18,129 bases of DNA from JANLTP01 sp031363055 (GTDB lineage Bacteria; Pseudomonadota; Gammaproteobacteria; Burkholderiales; Burkholderiaceae_E): positions 1 to 18,129 of the forward strand of contig JANLTP010000225.1 in the NCBI GenBank assembly GCA_031363055.1. Reading direction: 5' to 3'. The notes under the pieces were generated by a model, which did not search any database, was not told where the DNA came from, and was given only the letters and a program-made list of their open reading frames with translations. Position 1 is the stretch's first letter; each line of letters opens with the position of its first letter. A program made the translations under genes and the position numbers. Shown here piece by piece: positions 1 to 7,373 of the stretch.

Positions 1-1
1 G

Positions 2-427
2 GCCAGCGCCGGCGCTGGCCGCTACTGCATTCAAGAGGCCGCGAAGTACGCAAGGTCGCGCATCGTTTTCGGTCAACCGTTATCGCGCCATCAAGGAATA
101 CAGTTCCCTTTGGTCGAGCTATACGCCGAATGCGAGATGCTGCGCAACTTCATTTTCAAGGTTGCCTGGCAGATGGACCAACAGGACGCCTTGGGTATCA
201 GTGACCTGGTATCGATCTGCAACTTCCGAGCCAATCGACTGGCCTGCGATGCCGCCGATCGAGCAATGCAGGTGCACGGCGGCATCGGCTACACGCGCGC
301 GCTGCCGTTCGAGCATATCTACCGACATCATCGCCGTTACCGGATCACCGAAGGCGCCGAAGAAATCCAGATGCGCCGAGTGGCCCAGCATCTGTTTGGT
401 TTCTCAGGCAAACAAGCGAATTCGTAG
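2..427 (+). CDS. Acyl-CoA dehydrogenase, C-terminal part (5' end outside window)
   Basis: This is the last ~141 residues of an acyl-CoA dehydrogenase, a flavoenzyme that makes a 2,3-double bond in an acyl-CoA. The frame is open from base 2 to the TAG at 425-427. The C-terminal helical domain is recognisable: a R-x-x-F-G-Q-P-L stretch near the start, then QVHGGIGYTRALPFEHIYR, then RITEGAEEIQMRR. In medium-chain-type enzymes the catalytic base is the Glu of the Y/T-E-G-x-x-E/Q-I-Q motif, and that Glu is present (T-E-G-A-E-E-I-Q). The kinase-like gene starts about 8 bases after the stop, so the two are probably cotranscribed. This pairing resembles the fused ACAD10/ACAD11 proteins and the bacterial levulinate-type systems. 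Substrate chain length cannot be told from this fragment. Confidence 0.9.
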   Translation, partial: ASAGAGRYCIQEAAKYARSRIVFGQPLSRHQGIQFPLVELYAECEMLRNFIFKVAWQMDQQDALGISDLVSICNFRANRLACDAADRAMQVHGGIGYTRALPFEHIYRHHRRYRITEGAEEIQMRRVAQHLFGFSGKQANS

Positions 428-434
428 CCTTGCT

Positions 435-1463
435 GTGCCAGCAAACCAGGGTCCTGAACTCGATCTTCCGCGACTCGACGCATTCATTCGTTCGCGCTTT
501 GACGACCTCAAGGGCGAACTGAGCGTCGCGCGCACAGAAGGCGGCATGTCGAATCCGACCTATGTCGTGCGCTATGAGAATCACTCGATGGTACTGCGCA
601 AGCAACCGGGCTCGGCGCTGGCACCCTCGGCGCACGCAATCAATCGCGAGTATCGAGTGCTCGGCGCCTTGCGCGATTCGCGAGTGCCAGTGCCTCACGT
701 CTATCTGTACTGCGAGGATCGAACGATCGTCGGGACACCGTTTTACCTGATGGAGTATCTTCAAGGCCGGGTATTTCATAGTTACGCTACCCCTGGATTG
801 ACACCCAGCGAACGATGCGCGCTGTTCGACGCGATGGCGCAAACCATGGCCAAGCTGCACCGCCTGGACTTCGCAGGGCTGGGTCTTGCGGACTACGGCC
901 GCCCCGGCAATTATTTTGCGCGGCAGCTCGGCCGCTGGTCGCAACTGTGGCGGCAATATCGCAGCGGCAGCGACGACAACCCCGATCTGGATCACCTGAT
1001 TGTCTGGCTCGGCGCGCACCTGCCGACGAGCGAGACACTGACGCTGTGTCACGGTGATTTTCGAATCGGCAATCTGATGTTCGACGCCCACGAGCCCCGG
1101 GTCATCGGTGTGCTCGATTGGGAACTCTCAACCCTCGGTCACCCGTTGGTCGACGTCGCGTTCAATAGTCAAGCCTGGCGCATGGCGCCCGACGAAAACG
1201 GCGGGCTGCTCGGTTTGCCGATCGCCGAGTTGGGCATTCCGGATGAAGACGCTTACCTCGAGCAGTACTATCGCTACGCCGAATCGAACGAACGCGTGAC
1301 GCGCTTTCACCAGGCGTTTGCCATGTTTCGCGGCGCGGTTGGCAGCGCCGGCGTTGCCGTTCGCGGCCTGCAAGGCAACTCGGTTTTGCCGGGCTCTGCG
1401 CAACTGGGCCGCAAGCTGGCGCTGGCGTACGCGCAACGCGGTGCGCAGTTGATTAATTCTTGA
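435..1463 (+). CDS. APH-fold phosphotransferase, ACAD10/11 / LvaA-type acyl-CoA kinase
   Basis: The protein is ~342 residues if it starts at the GTG at 435, eight bases past the dehydrogenase stop. Upstream in-frame starts would lie inside the dehydrogenase and are unlikely; no clear ribosome site is visible, so translational coupling is probable. Kinase-fold marks are a G-G-M-S-N-P-T-Y nucleotide loop (~36-43), the Lys of V-L-R-K-Q-P (~56), Brenner's motif HGDFRIGN (206-213) with catalytic Asp, and the metal-binding D-W-E (228-230). The G-x-S-N-P-T-Y and HGD-F-R-x-G-N patterns are typical of the ACAD10/11-like 'phosphotransferase family' rather than of antibiotic-resistance enzymes. Known relatives phosphorylate 4-hydroxyacyl-CoAs so that the hydroxyl can be eliminated. 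That role here is inference from the family and the adjacent dehydrogenase. Confidence 0.85.
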   Translation: MPANQGPELDLPRLDAFIRSRFDDLKGELSVARTEGGMSNPTYVVRYENHSMVLRKQPGSALAPSAHAINREYRVLGALRDSRVPVPHVYLYCEDRTIVGTPFYLMEYLQGRVFHSYATPGLTPSERCALFDAMAQTMAKLHRLDFAGLGLADYGRPGNYFARQLGRWSQLWRQYRSGSDDNPDLDHLIVWLGAHLPTSETLTLCHGDFRIGNLMFDAHEPRVIGVLDWELSTLGHPLVDVAFNSQAWRMAPDENGGLLGLPIAELGIPDEDAYLEQYYRYAESNERVTRFHQAFAMFRGAVGSAGVAVRGLQGNSVLPGSAQLGRKLALAYAQRGAQLINS

Positions 1464-1495
1464 ATAGTTGATCAAGCCTTGAATGATTGGCAACC

Positions 1496-1499
1496 GAGG
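1496..1499 (+). promoter_or_regulatory. Ribosome binding site deciding the CaiB/BaiF start
   Basis: A GAGG core lies 8 bases before the ATG at 1508. It favours that ATG over an in-frame TTG at 1487, which has no such site. Confidence 0.55.
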
Positions 1500-1507
1500 T
1501 ACACAAA

Positions 1508-2623
1508 ATGAGCCAAACCAACACGGATGGTCCGTTGCAGGGCGTGCGCGTACTTGAGCTATGCGCAATCGGCCCGGCGCCCTTTTGCGGCGCACTGCTG
1601 GCCGACATGGGCGCTGACGTGGTGCGTGTGGATCGAACCACTGCGACTGACCAGGGCGTGCACAGGCCGTCGCGATTCGACTTTTATAATCGTAACAAGC
1701 GTTCGATTGCGCTCGATCTAAAAGATCCGGCGGCTACTGTAATTACCTTGCGCTTGGTCACTAAAGCCGACATATTCATCGAAGGTTTTCGCCCTGGCGT
1801 CGCCGAACGATTGGGCTTAGGCCCGGACCGCTGCTTGCAAGCGAACCCGCGTCTGGTATACGGCCGTATGACCGGTTGGGGTCAGTCCGGACCGTTGGCG
1901 CAAGTGGTGGGACACGACATCAACTATCTGGCGCTGAGCGGTGCGCTGCACTGCATTGGCCAGAACGGTCAGCCGCCGAGCCCGCCGCTGAATCTTGGCG
2001 CCGATCTCGGTGGCGGTGCGATGTACCTTGCTTTCGGCTTGCTGGCAGCACTGACCGAGGCGCGGGTATCGCAGCAGGGGCAGGTCATCGACGCGGCGAT
2101 GATCGACGGCGTGGCCAACTTGATGTCGGCTTTCTACGCATTTAATCAATTGGGCAATTGGTCGGCAGAGCGTGAAGCGAACATTGTTGATGGCGGCGCG
2201 CCGTTCTATCGAACCTATGAAACCAGCGACGGCAAGTACATTGCGGTCGGCGCGATCGAAGCGCGCTTCTATCAAGCGTTGTTGGAAGGCATGGGCTTGG
2301 CCGGCGACGCGCTGCCCGAACAGAACGATCGCGCGGCTTGGCCGGCGATGCGCACGCGCTTTGCCACCGTGTTCCGCACGCGAACGCGTGCCGAGTGGGA
2401 GCGCATCATGCAAAATCGCGATGCCTGTTTCTCGCCGGTGCTGAGCATGGACGAAGCGCCGAAACATCCGCAGAATGTGGCGCGCGGCGTGTTCACCGAG
2501 TTTGATCAGGCCTTGCAGCCAGCGCCGGCACCGAGGTTCAGTCGCACGCCGGGGACTTTGCGGCGGCCACCGCCGCAGGCTGGGCAGCACTCGCAGGAGA
2601 TTCTGGCGGATTGGGGCGTTTGA
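1508..2623 (+). CDS. CaiB/BaiF family III CoA-transferase, alpha-methylacyl-CoA racemase-like
   Basis: This 371-residue protein belongs to the family III CoA-transferase superfamily, whose members move CoA between carboxylic acids or racemise 2-methylacyl-CoAs. It opens with G-V-R-V-L-E-L and A-D-M-G-A-D-V-V-R-V and carries R-x-x-G-P-x-x-x-x-P-x-L-V-Y-G-R-M-T-G-W-G-like signatures. The three residues used by racemases of the AMACR/MCR group are in place: His136 in G-H-D-I-N-Y, Asp166 in G-A-D-L-G-G-G, and Glu251 in G-A-I-E-A-R-F-Y. That supports a racemase over a strict CoA-transferase. The ATG at 1508 is chosen because of the GAGG 8 bases upstream. It starts 44 bases after the kinase gene on the same strand. 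A role in branched-chain fatty acid, sterol side-chain or terpenoid breakdown is inferred. Confidence 0.9.
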   Translation: MSQTNTDGPLQGVRVLELCAIGPAPFCGALLADMGADVVRVDRTTATDQGVHRPSRFDFYNRNKRSIALDLKDPAATVITLRLVTKADIFIEGFRPGVAERLGLGPDRCLQANPRLVYGRMTGWGQSGPLAQVVGHDINYLALSGALHCIGQNGQPPSPPLNLGADLGGGAMYLAFGLLAALTEARVSQQGQVIDAAMIDGVANLMSAFYAFNQLGNWSAEREANIVDGGAPFYRTYETSDGKYIAVGAIEARFYQALLEGMGLAGDALPEQNDRAAWPAMRTRFATVFRTRTRAEWERIMQNRDACFSPVLSMDEAPKHPQNVARGVFTEFDQALQPAPAPRFSRTPGTLRRPPPQAGQHSQEILADWGV

Positions 2624-2696
2624 GGCGTCCATCCAAGCTCCAGGTCTATTGCCGCGCTAACATCGGACGAGACGAGTCCGCCTCCAGGATAATTAG

Positions 2697-3914
2697 ATGG
2701 AACGAGCTTATATTCACGAGGAAGTACCCGGCGGTGTGCCCCTCAAAATGTGGACACGTGGTGTGCCGGTCGAGGAAGCGGCGAAGCGGCAATTGGTCAA
2801 CGTTGCGCGCCTGCCCATCGTGTTCAAACATGTAGCGGCGATGCCCGATATGCATTTCGGTATTGGCGCGACGATCGGATCGGTGATTGCGACCACCAAG
2901 GCTATTATTCCTGCAGCCGTTGGCGTCGATATTGGATGCGGCATGATGGCTGCCAAAACCTCACTGCGCGCCGAGGACCTTCCCGATAACTTGGCACCGC
3001 TACGCTCGGTGATTGAGCGTGCAGTGCCGCATGGGCGCACACCCGGTTCGCGTGACCCGGGCGCATGGTCCAAAGTGCCGGATTCGGTAGATACCGCCTG
3101 GGCGCAACTCGAACCGGATTTCGCTCGGCTGTGTGCCGACTATCCGAGACTCGAAAAAACCAATCACCGCGTCCATCTCGGTACTCTGGGCACCGGCAAT
3201 CACTTTATTGAAGTTTGCCTCGATGAACAAGGCTTCGTCTGGATCATGTTGCATTCGGGATCGCGGGGTGTCGGCAATGCCATTGGGACGATGTTCATCG
3301 AACTCGCCAAGAAAGACGCGTTGCGTCAGAACGCCAACCTTCCGGATCGTGACCTGGCGTACTTCGAGGAAGGCAGCCACTACTTCGGCGACTATGTGCG
3401 TGCGGTCGGTTGGGCGCAACGCTACGCGTCCTTGAACCGTGAGGTATTGATGCGGCGGGTCATCGACGCAGCAAAGTCGGAACTGCACAAAAGCTTCCAG
3501 AGCCACATTGAAGCGGTGAATTGTCATCACAACTACGTGCAGCAGGAGCATCACTTCGGCAGCGACGTTTATGTCACCCGCAAAGGCGCCGTCAGTGCGA
3601 AGGCGGGTCAGTTGGGCATCATTCCCGGCAGCATGGGTGCGCGCAGCTATATCGTACGCGGTAAAGGTAACCCGGAGAGTTTCGAGAGTTGCTCGCATGG
3701 TGCCGGCCGCGCGATGAGCCGCGGTGACGCGAAGCGGCGCTTTTCCTTGGCCGAACACCGAGCGGCGACCGAAGGGGTTGAGTGCCGCAAGGACAAGGAC
3801 GTCATCGACGAAACGCCAGCGGCCTACAAGAGTATCGATGCGGTGATGCAGGCACAGCGCGATTTGGTGGAGGTCGTGCACACGCTCAAGCAGGTCATCT
3901 GCATAAAAGGTTGA
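2697..3914 (+). CDS. rtcB: RNA-splicing ligase RtcB
   Basis: This 405-residue protein matches the length of E. coli RtcB (408) and is very similar throughout. RtcB joins RNA 2',3'-cyclic or 3'-phosphate ends to 5'-OH ends using GTP and Mn2+. The metal-binding Cys is at 81 in G-V-D-I-G-C-G-M. Further ligand-type histidines sit in G-T-G-N-H-F (169), H-S-G-S-R (186) and N-C-H-H-N-Y (277-278). The guanylylated His is 334 in S-C-S-H-G-A-G-R. The ATG at 2697 has an AGGA 7 bases upstream (2686-2689). Neither the RtcA cyclase, the RtcR sigma-54 regulator nor archease is next to it; the neighbours are an acyl-CoA gene and a membrane protein. It may serve tRNA or rRNA repair after nuclease damage, but the context gives no direct hint. 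Confidence 0.96.
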   Translation: MERAYIHEEVPGGVPLKMWTRGVPVEEAAKRQLVNVARLPIVFKHVAAMPDMHFGIGATIGSVIATTKAIIPAAVGVDIGCGMMAAKTSLRAEDLPDNLAPLRSVIERAVPHGRTPGSRDPGAWSKVPDSVDTAWAQLEPDFARLCADYPRLEKTNHRVHLGTLGTGNHFIEVCLDEQGFVWIMLHSGSRGVGNAIGTMFIELAKKDALRQNANLPDRDLAYFEEGSHYFGDYVRAVGWAQRYASLNREVLMRRVIDAAKSELHKSFQSHIEAVNCHHNYVQQEHHFGSDVYVTRKGAVSAKAGQLGIIPGSMGARSYIVRGKGNPESFESCSHGAGRAMSRGDAKRRFSLAEHRAATEGVECRKDKDVIDETPAAYKSIDAVMQAQRDLVEVVHTLKQVICIKG

Positions 3915-3938
3915 GGTGACGGTTGCCAAGGTTAGAAT
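3911..3938 (+). promoter_or_regulatory. Possible sigma-70 promoter ahead of the YihY/BrkB gene
   Basis: A -35-like TTGAGG (3911-3916, overlapping the rtcB stop) is separated by 16 bases from TAGAAT (3933-3938), one mismatch from the -10 consensus. Transcription would start near 3945, about 20 bases before the ATG. It is a pattern match only. Confidence 0.3.
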
Positions 3939-3965
3939 CCGAGTCCGTGAATCGATCGCAGAACG

Positions 3966-5375
3966 ATGCTCAGAGCCGCATTACCGTTGGAACCTTCAGT
4001 TGCTATCGATCATCCTCAAGGCTGGCTAAGGCGGATCGAGCGCGCCATCTGGCTGCCGGATTTGAGCAGCTTGCCCGGTTGGAAAATCGCTGCGATGCGT
4101 TTTGCGCGCACCCTGATCGTCCTGTTTCGCGATCTGTTCAATGGCCGTCTGACACTCTGGGCTATGAGCCTGGTCTATACAACGCTGTTATCGATGGTGC
4201 CGCTGCTGGCGGTTAGCGTTTCGGTTCTGAAAGCGTTTGGTGTGCACAATCAGGTTGAGCCGCTGTTGCGCAATTTGCTCGCACCGTTAGGCAATCAAGG
4301 CCAGGAGATCAGCAGCCGGATTGTCGGCTTTATCGAGAACATGAATGTGGGCGTGCTCGGATCGGTCGGCTTGGCTTTGCTGGTGTACACCGTGGTGTCG
4401 ATGCTGCAGAAGATCGAAGAGTCGTTCAATTCGATCTGGCGCATCACCGAATTGCGTCATATGGGCGAGCGCTTCAGTCGCTACCTGAGCACGCTGCTGG
4501 TCGGACCGCTGCTGATCTTCTCGGCGCTCGGAATCACGGCGACGGTCATGAATTCCGACGTGGTGCAGTCCATCCTGTCGGTTGAGCCCCTGGGAACGCT
4601 ATTTCTGATCGCCAGCCGCCTCGCGCCTTATGTTTTGGTGATCGGTGCCTTTACGTTTTTCTACCGCTTCGTACCGAACACCCGTGTGCGTCTGGTACCA
4701 GCGCTCGTCGCCGGCACGATCGCGGGCATCCTTTGGCAATCAGCAGGCTGGGCGTTCGCATTGTTCGTTGCGTCCTCTACCCAGTATTCGGCGATCTACT
4801 CAAGTTTTGCGGTGCTGATTCTGTTCTTGATCTGGATCTACGCAAGCTGGCTCATCTTGCTATTCGGCGTCGATGTTTCGTTCTATTTGCAGCATCCTGA
4901 ACAGCTCTATGTCGTGCCCGGTGAATCCGGCCTGAGCATTCGAATGCGCGAGCGGCTTGCGCTGGCCATCTTTACCTATATTGGCTTAAGCTTTGTCGCT
5001 GGTCGTGCGCCCTGGACCTTAAATCAATTGGCCAATCAGATGGCCGTGCCGGCGCATGTGATCGACGCTGTGCTCAAGGCCTTGCAACAGGCCGAACTAT
5101 TAAAACAAACCAGCGACGACCCGCCCGCTTATGTGCCCGGCCGCGATCTGGCGGCAATCCCTATCAGCAGTGTGCTGGGTACGGTTCGCAGGGTAGGCGA
5201 GGAAGGCTTTCTGGGTCCCGGCGCGCTACCACTTCCCGAGTCGGTCAACGCCATGATCGCGAAGATGGAGGATGCAGCCAACCTGACCGTGGACGGGATG
5301 AGTGTCAAGACGCTGATTGACGATGCGATTGCCTCAGCAGCAAGCTCCAACAACGGCGATCAAAGCCCTGCATAG
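3966..5375 (+). CDS. YihY/BrkB-family inner-membrane protein with winged-helix-like tail
   Basis: This 469-residue protein belongs to the YihY/BrkB (once 'virulence factor BrkB' or 'ribonuclease BN') family; the molecular function is not settled. After a ~55-residue cytoplasmic N-terminus come six hydrophobic segments, roughly 63-89, 130-147, 174-195, 211-233, 243-270 and 278-305. The family pattern is visible in S-L-V-Y-T-T-L-L-S-M-V-P-L, in I-E-E-S-F-N-S-I-W-R and in F-F-Y-R-F-V-P-N-T-R. Residues ~325-395 form a soluble region with a winged-helix look (W-T-L-N-Q-L-A-N-Q-M-A-V-P, then ...L-Q-Q-A-E-L-L), followed by a mixed tail; E. coli YihY lacks this extension. The start has no strong ribosome site. 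It follows rtcB by 51 bases. Confidence 0.9.
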   Translation: MLRAALPLEPSVAIDHPQGWLRRIERAIWLPDLSSLPGWKIAAMRFARTLIVLFRDLFNGRLTLWAMSLVYTTLLSMVPLLAVSVSVLKAFGVHNQVEPLLRNLLAPLGNQGQEISSRIVGFIENMNVGVLGSVGLALLVYTVVSMLQKIEESFNSIWRITELRHMGERFSRYLSTLLVGPLLIFSALGITATVMNSDVVQSILSVEPLGTLFLIASRLAPYVLVIGAFTFFYRFVPNTRVRLVPALVAGTIAGILWQSAGWAFALFVASSTQYSAIYSSFAVLILFLIWIYASWLILLFGVDVSFYLQHPEQLYVVPGESGLSIRMRERLALAIFTYIGLSFVAGRAPWTLNQLANQMAVPAHVIDAVLKALQQAELLKQTSDDPPAYVPGRDLAAIPISSVLGTVRRVGEEGFLGPGALPLPESVNAMIAKMEDAANLTVDGMSVKTLIDDAIASAASSNNGDQSPA

Positions 5376-5396
5376 CCGTCATAGACGCGAGCCGCA

Positions 5397-5862
5397 ATGG
5401 CCAACTCCCTCAGAGCACCAAAACTTCCAGCGCTGATCTTGTTCGATCTGATGGGTACACTGCTTATGGTTGCGGGCGAACCGATAACCGATGGTGATCG
5501 TCTGGGCCCGACAGGTTCAAGCGCAGTATTGCGACGAGCATCAGGCGCAGGTTCGCCTTTGTGAGGGCGTGCAGGAAATGCTGTCGGTGTGGAACGGAGT
5601 TTCAGTCTTGGGCGTAGTTTCAAATTTAATGATTGAAGGTATGCCGCAAAGGCTTCTTGAGGCAAATGGGGCGCTTGGCCTTCAGCGCGGACGCGGCTCC
5701 GATCAGGCTCTGATGATTGGTGACACGTGGGAGGCGGGCATTGCAGGTGCGGCGCGGGCTGGAATACCTGCGGCGTATTACGCCCGAAGCGTTTTGCGTG
5801 ATTCAAGTGTTTCGCTGATTCGACACTGGGATCAATTTCGTCCGGCCGGTTTTGAGCGCTGA
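5397..5862 (+). pseudogene. Decayed HAD-superfamily phosphatase
   Basis: Two frames carry pieces of one HAD hydrolase. The first (ATG 5397, stop TGA 5562-5564, 55 residues) holds motif I as A-L-I-L-F-D-L-M-G-T-L-L, with Met where phosphatases have the second Asp. The second frame, +1 relative to it and open from about 5488 to the TGA at 5860-5862, carries motif II-like V-V-S-N-L-M-I-E-G-M-P-Q-R-L-L-E and motif IV M-I-G-D-T-W-E-A-G-I-A-G-A-A-R-A-G. Only ~34 residues' worth of DNA separates motif I from the E-G-V-Q-E-M-L segment, so most of the cap domain is gone. The motif III Lys region expected between L-E-A-N-G-A-L and M-I-G-D is also missing. A frameshift plus two deletions makes a pseudogene the best reading; a working short protein is unlikely. 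Confidence 0.75.
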
Positions 5863-6104
5863 AATGAACGGTGTTCCGACTGAAGTGAAGCTTCAACTCG
5901 CTACTGTAAAGGACGCGGTCAGCCATGCAAAGTTTCGAACGGCACTTGATTTGGGGACCGGACGCGGAGTCGATATCCAACGTTGGTGTTATGTTGCACT
6001 TCGAAAAAACAGACTAACGGAGCAAGCAATGATTCTGCGCCGCATCTCGACCCGGTTTTTCCTGGAAGGTAGCGAGTCCTTTCGCGAGTGCCTACTGAAC
6101 AACG
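5863..6104 (+). other. Intergenic stretch with no convincing gene
   Basis: About 240 bases lie between the HAD remnant and the MFS gene. One frame is open from ATG 5864 to a stop at 6113-6115 (83 residues) and contains A-L-D-L-G-T-G-R-G, which resembles motif I of a SAM-dependent methyltransferase, but nothing else in it matches and no ribosome site precedes it. It might be a degraded fragment or chance. The stretch must also hold any promoter of the MFS gene. I find no good -35/-10 pair and no terminator hairpin. Confidence 0.5.
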
Positions 6105-7373
6105 ATGCGGTCTGAGTCCAGAATTTATTACGGCAACTGGCTGGTTCTTGCATGCTTCGTCACCCAGTTTGTCTCGGTCGGGGCCATGAATTACGCCATC
6201 GGCGCCTTCATGTTGCCGATGACGACCGAGCTCGGCTGGTCGCGTGCCGAGTTTATTTTGCCGCGAAGCCTCGGCCAGTTCGTCATGGCCTTCACCGGTT
6301 TTTTCGTCGGCAGTCTGGTCGATCGGCGCGGCGCCAGACCGTTCATGTTGTTTGGCCTGTCGGTACTTACCCTAGCCCTGTTCGCACTGTCCTTGGTGCA
6401 TGCATGGTGGCAATGGGTCGTACTGAACGGTGTGGTGCTGACGATGGGTGCTGCGTTGATCGGCAGCCTGGTGGTCAACGTCACGCTATCGAAGTGGTTC
6501 GTCGAAAAGCGCGGGCGGGCGATCGCGTGGTCGTCGATGGGCGTTTCGTTTGCCGGCATTGGCGTGACGCCGGCGGTCACCCGAGTCATCGATACCTTTG
6601 GCTGGCGCGCCGGTTGGCAGGTCATGGCGGCGGCTACCTTGTTGCTGACGTTGCCGGCTGCGTTGATGATGCGCCGCGCACCCGAAGATCAGGGCCTCTA
6701 CCCCGATGGCAAAACCGGCGCGCAACTGGCGGCCGGTGGCGGTGCACGGGCGCAGGCCGATTTCGATACGTCCCTGACTCGCCAGCAGGCGCTTCGCATG
6801 CCGACCTTTTACCTGCTGGTGTTTGCCTTCAGCATGTTCCAGGTGCTGATTCCGGTGGTGTTGTTCCAGACGATTCCGTTCATGACCGATGCCGGCTATT
6901 CGCGCGCCACGGCCGCGCTGATGATTACCATTGCCTCGGTACCCGCCCTCCTGACCAAACCGGTCTGGGGCTGGCTGATCGACCGCATGAATTCGAAACC
7001 GCTGGCTGCATTCAGTGTGGCGCTTTCAGGGGCGGCGCTGATCATGATTGTGTTCAGCGTGCAAGCTCGTTCTGAACTCTGGGAGTATGTTGCTTTTCTG
7101 TTGCTGGGCGTGGGTTGGGGCGGTACCATCCCGATGCAGGAAGTCATCTGGGCATCGTACTTCGGTCGCCGCTATCTGGGTGCGGTACGCAGCGCCGCAT
7201 TGCCCTTTGCGTTGATACTGGGCGCCGGTGGTCCGCTGGCGGTTGCGCATTACCACGATACGGTTGGGAACTATGATGGCGCGTTTCTCTTTGTGGCTGG
7301 CATGAGCATTGTGGCCAGCGTCCTGATCCTCGCGTTGCCCAAGCGCGCGCTTCCTTCGACGGCGCATCCATGA
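6105..7373 (+). CDS. Major facilitator superfamily transporter
   Basis: This 422-residue protein has the look of a 12-helix MFS carrier. It opens with S-R-I-Y-Y-G-N-W-L-V-L, typical of the oxalate:formate antiporter/monocarboxylate-type group. A G-x-x-x-D-R-x-G-A-R-P loop (G-S-L-V-D-R-R-G-A-R-P) after helix 2 is the MFS motif A. A central hydrophilic loop (about residues 190-225, rich in Gly and Ala) separates the two six-helix halves, and a second motif A-like loop (G-W-L-I-D-R-M-N-S-K-P) follows helix 8. The ATG at 6105 is the only sensible start, since an in-frame stop lies 9 bases upstream at 6096. Substrate is not determinable; a carboxylate is the usual guess for this group. Its stop overlaps the start of the dehydrogenase gene by four bases (ATGA). 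Confidence 0.88.
   Translation: MRSESRIYYGNWLVLACFVTQFVSVGAMNYAIGAFMLPMTTELGWSRAEFILPRSLGQFVMAFTGFFVGSLVDRRGARPFMLFGLSVLTLALFALSLVHAWWQWVVLNGVVLTMGAALIGSLVVNVTLSKWFVEKRGRAIAWSSMGVSFAGIGVTPAVTRVIDTFGWRAGWQVMAAATLLLTLPAALMMRRAPEDQGLYPDGKTGAQLAAGGGARAQADFDTSLTRQQALRMPTFYLLVFAFSMFQVLIPVVLFQTIPFMTDAGYSRATAALMITIASVPALLTKPVWGWLIDRMNSKPLAAFSVALSGAALIMIVFSVQARSELWEYVAFLLLGVGWGGTIPMQEVIWASYFGRRYLGAVRSAALPFALILGAGGPLAVAHYHDTVGNYDGAFLFVAGMSIVASVLILALPKRALPSTAHP

Noticed and set aside
162..434. N-terminal extension of the kinase gene into the dehydrogenase
   Set aside because: The extra 91 residues are an out-of-frame reading of the conserved dehydrogenase C-terminus; the GTG at 435 gives the normal kinase N-terminus.
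435..1463. Aminoglycoside resistance kinase
   Set aside because: The fold and Brenner motif fit, but G-x-S-N-P-T-Y and the neighbouring dehydrogenase point to the acyl-CoA kinase branch.
3000..3929. Reverse-strand open frame (309 codons) opposite rtcB
   Set aside because: The + strand encodes a highly conserved RtcB across the same bases; the antisense product has no recognisable motif or ribosome site.
5360..5980. Reverse-strand open frame (206 codons) across the HAD remnant
   Set aside because: Considered because the + strand gene is broken. Its translation is low-complexity Pro/Arg/Ser-rich with no motif, while the + strand carries clear HAD motifs.
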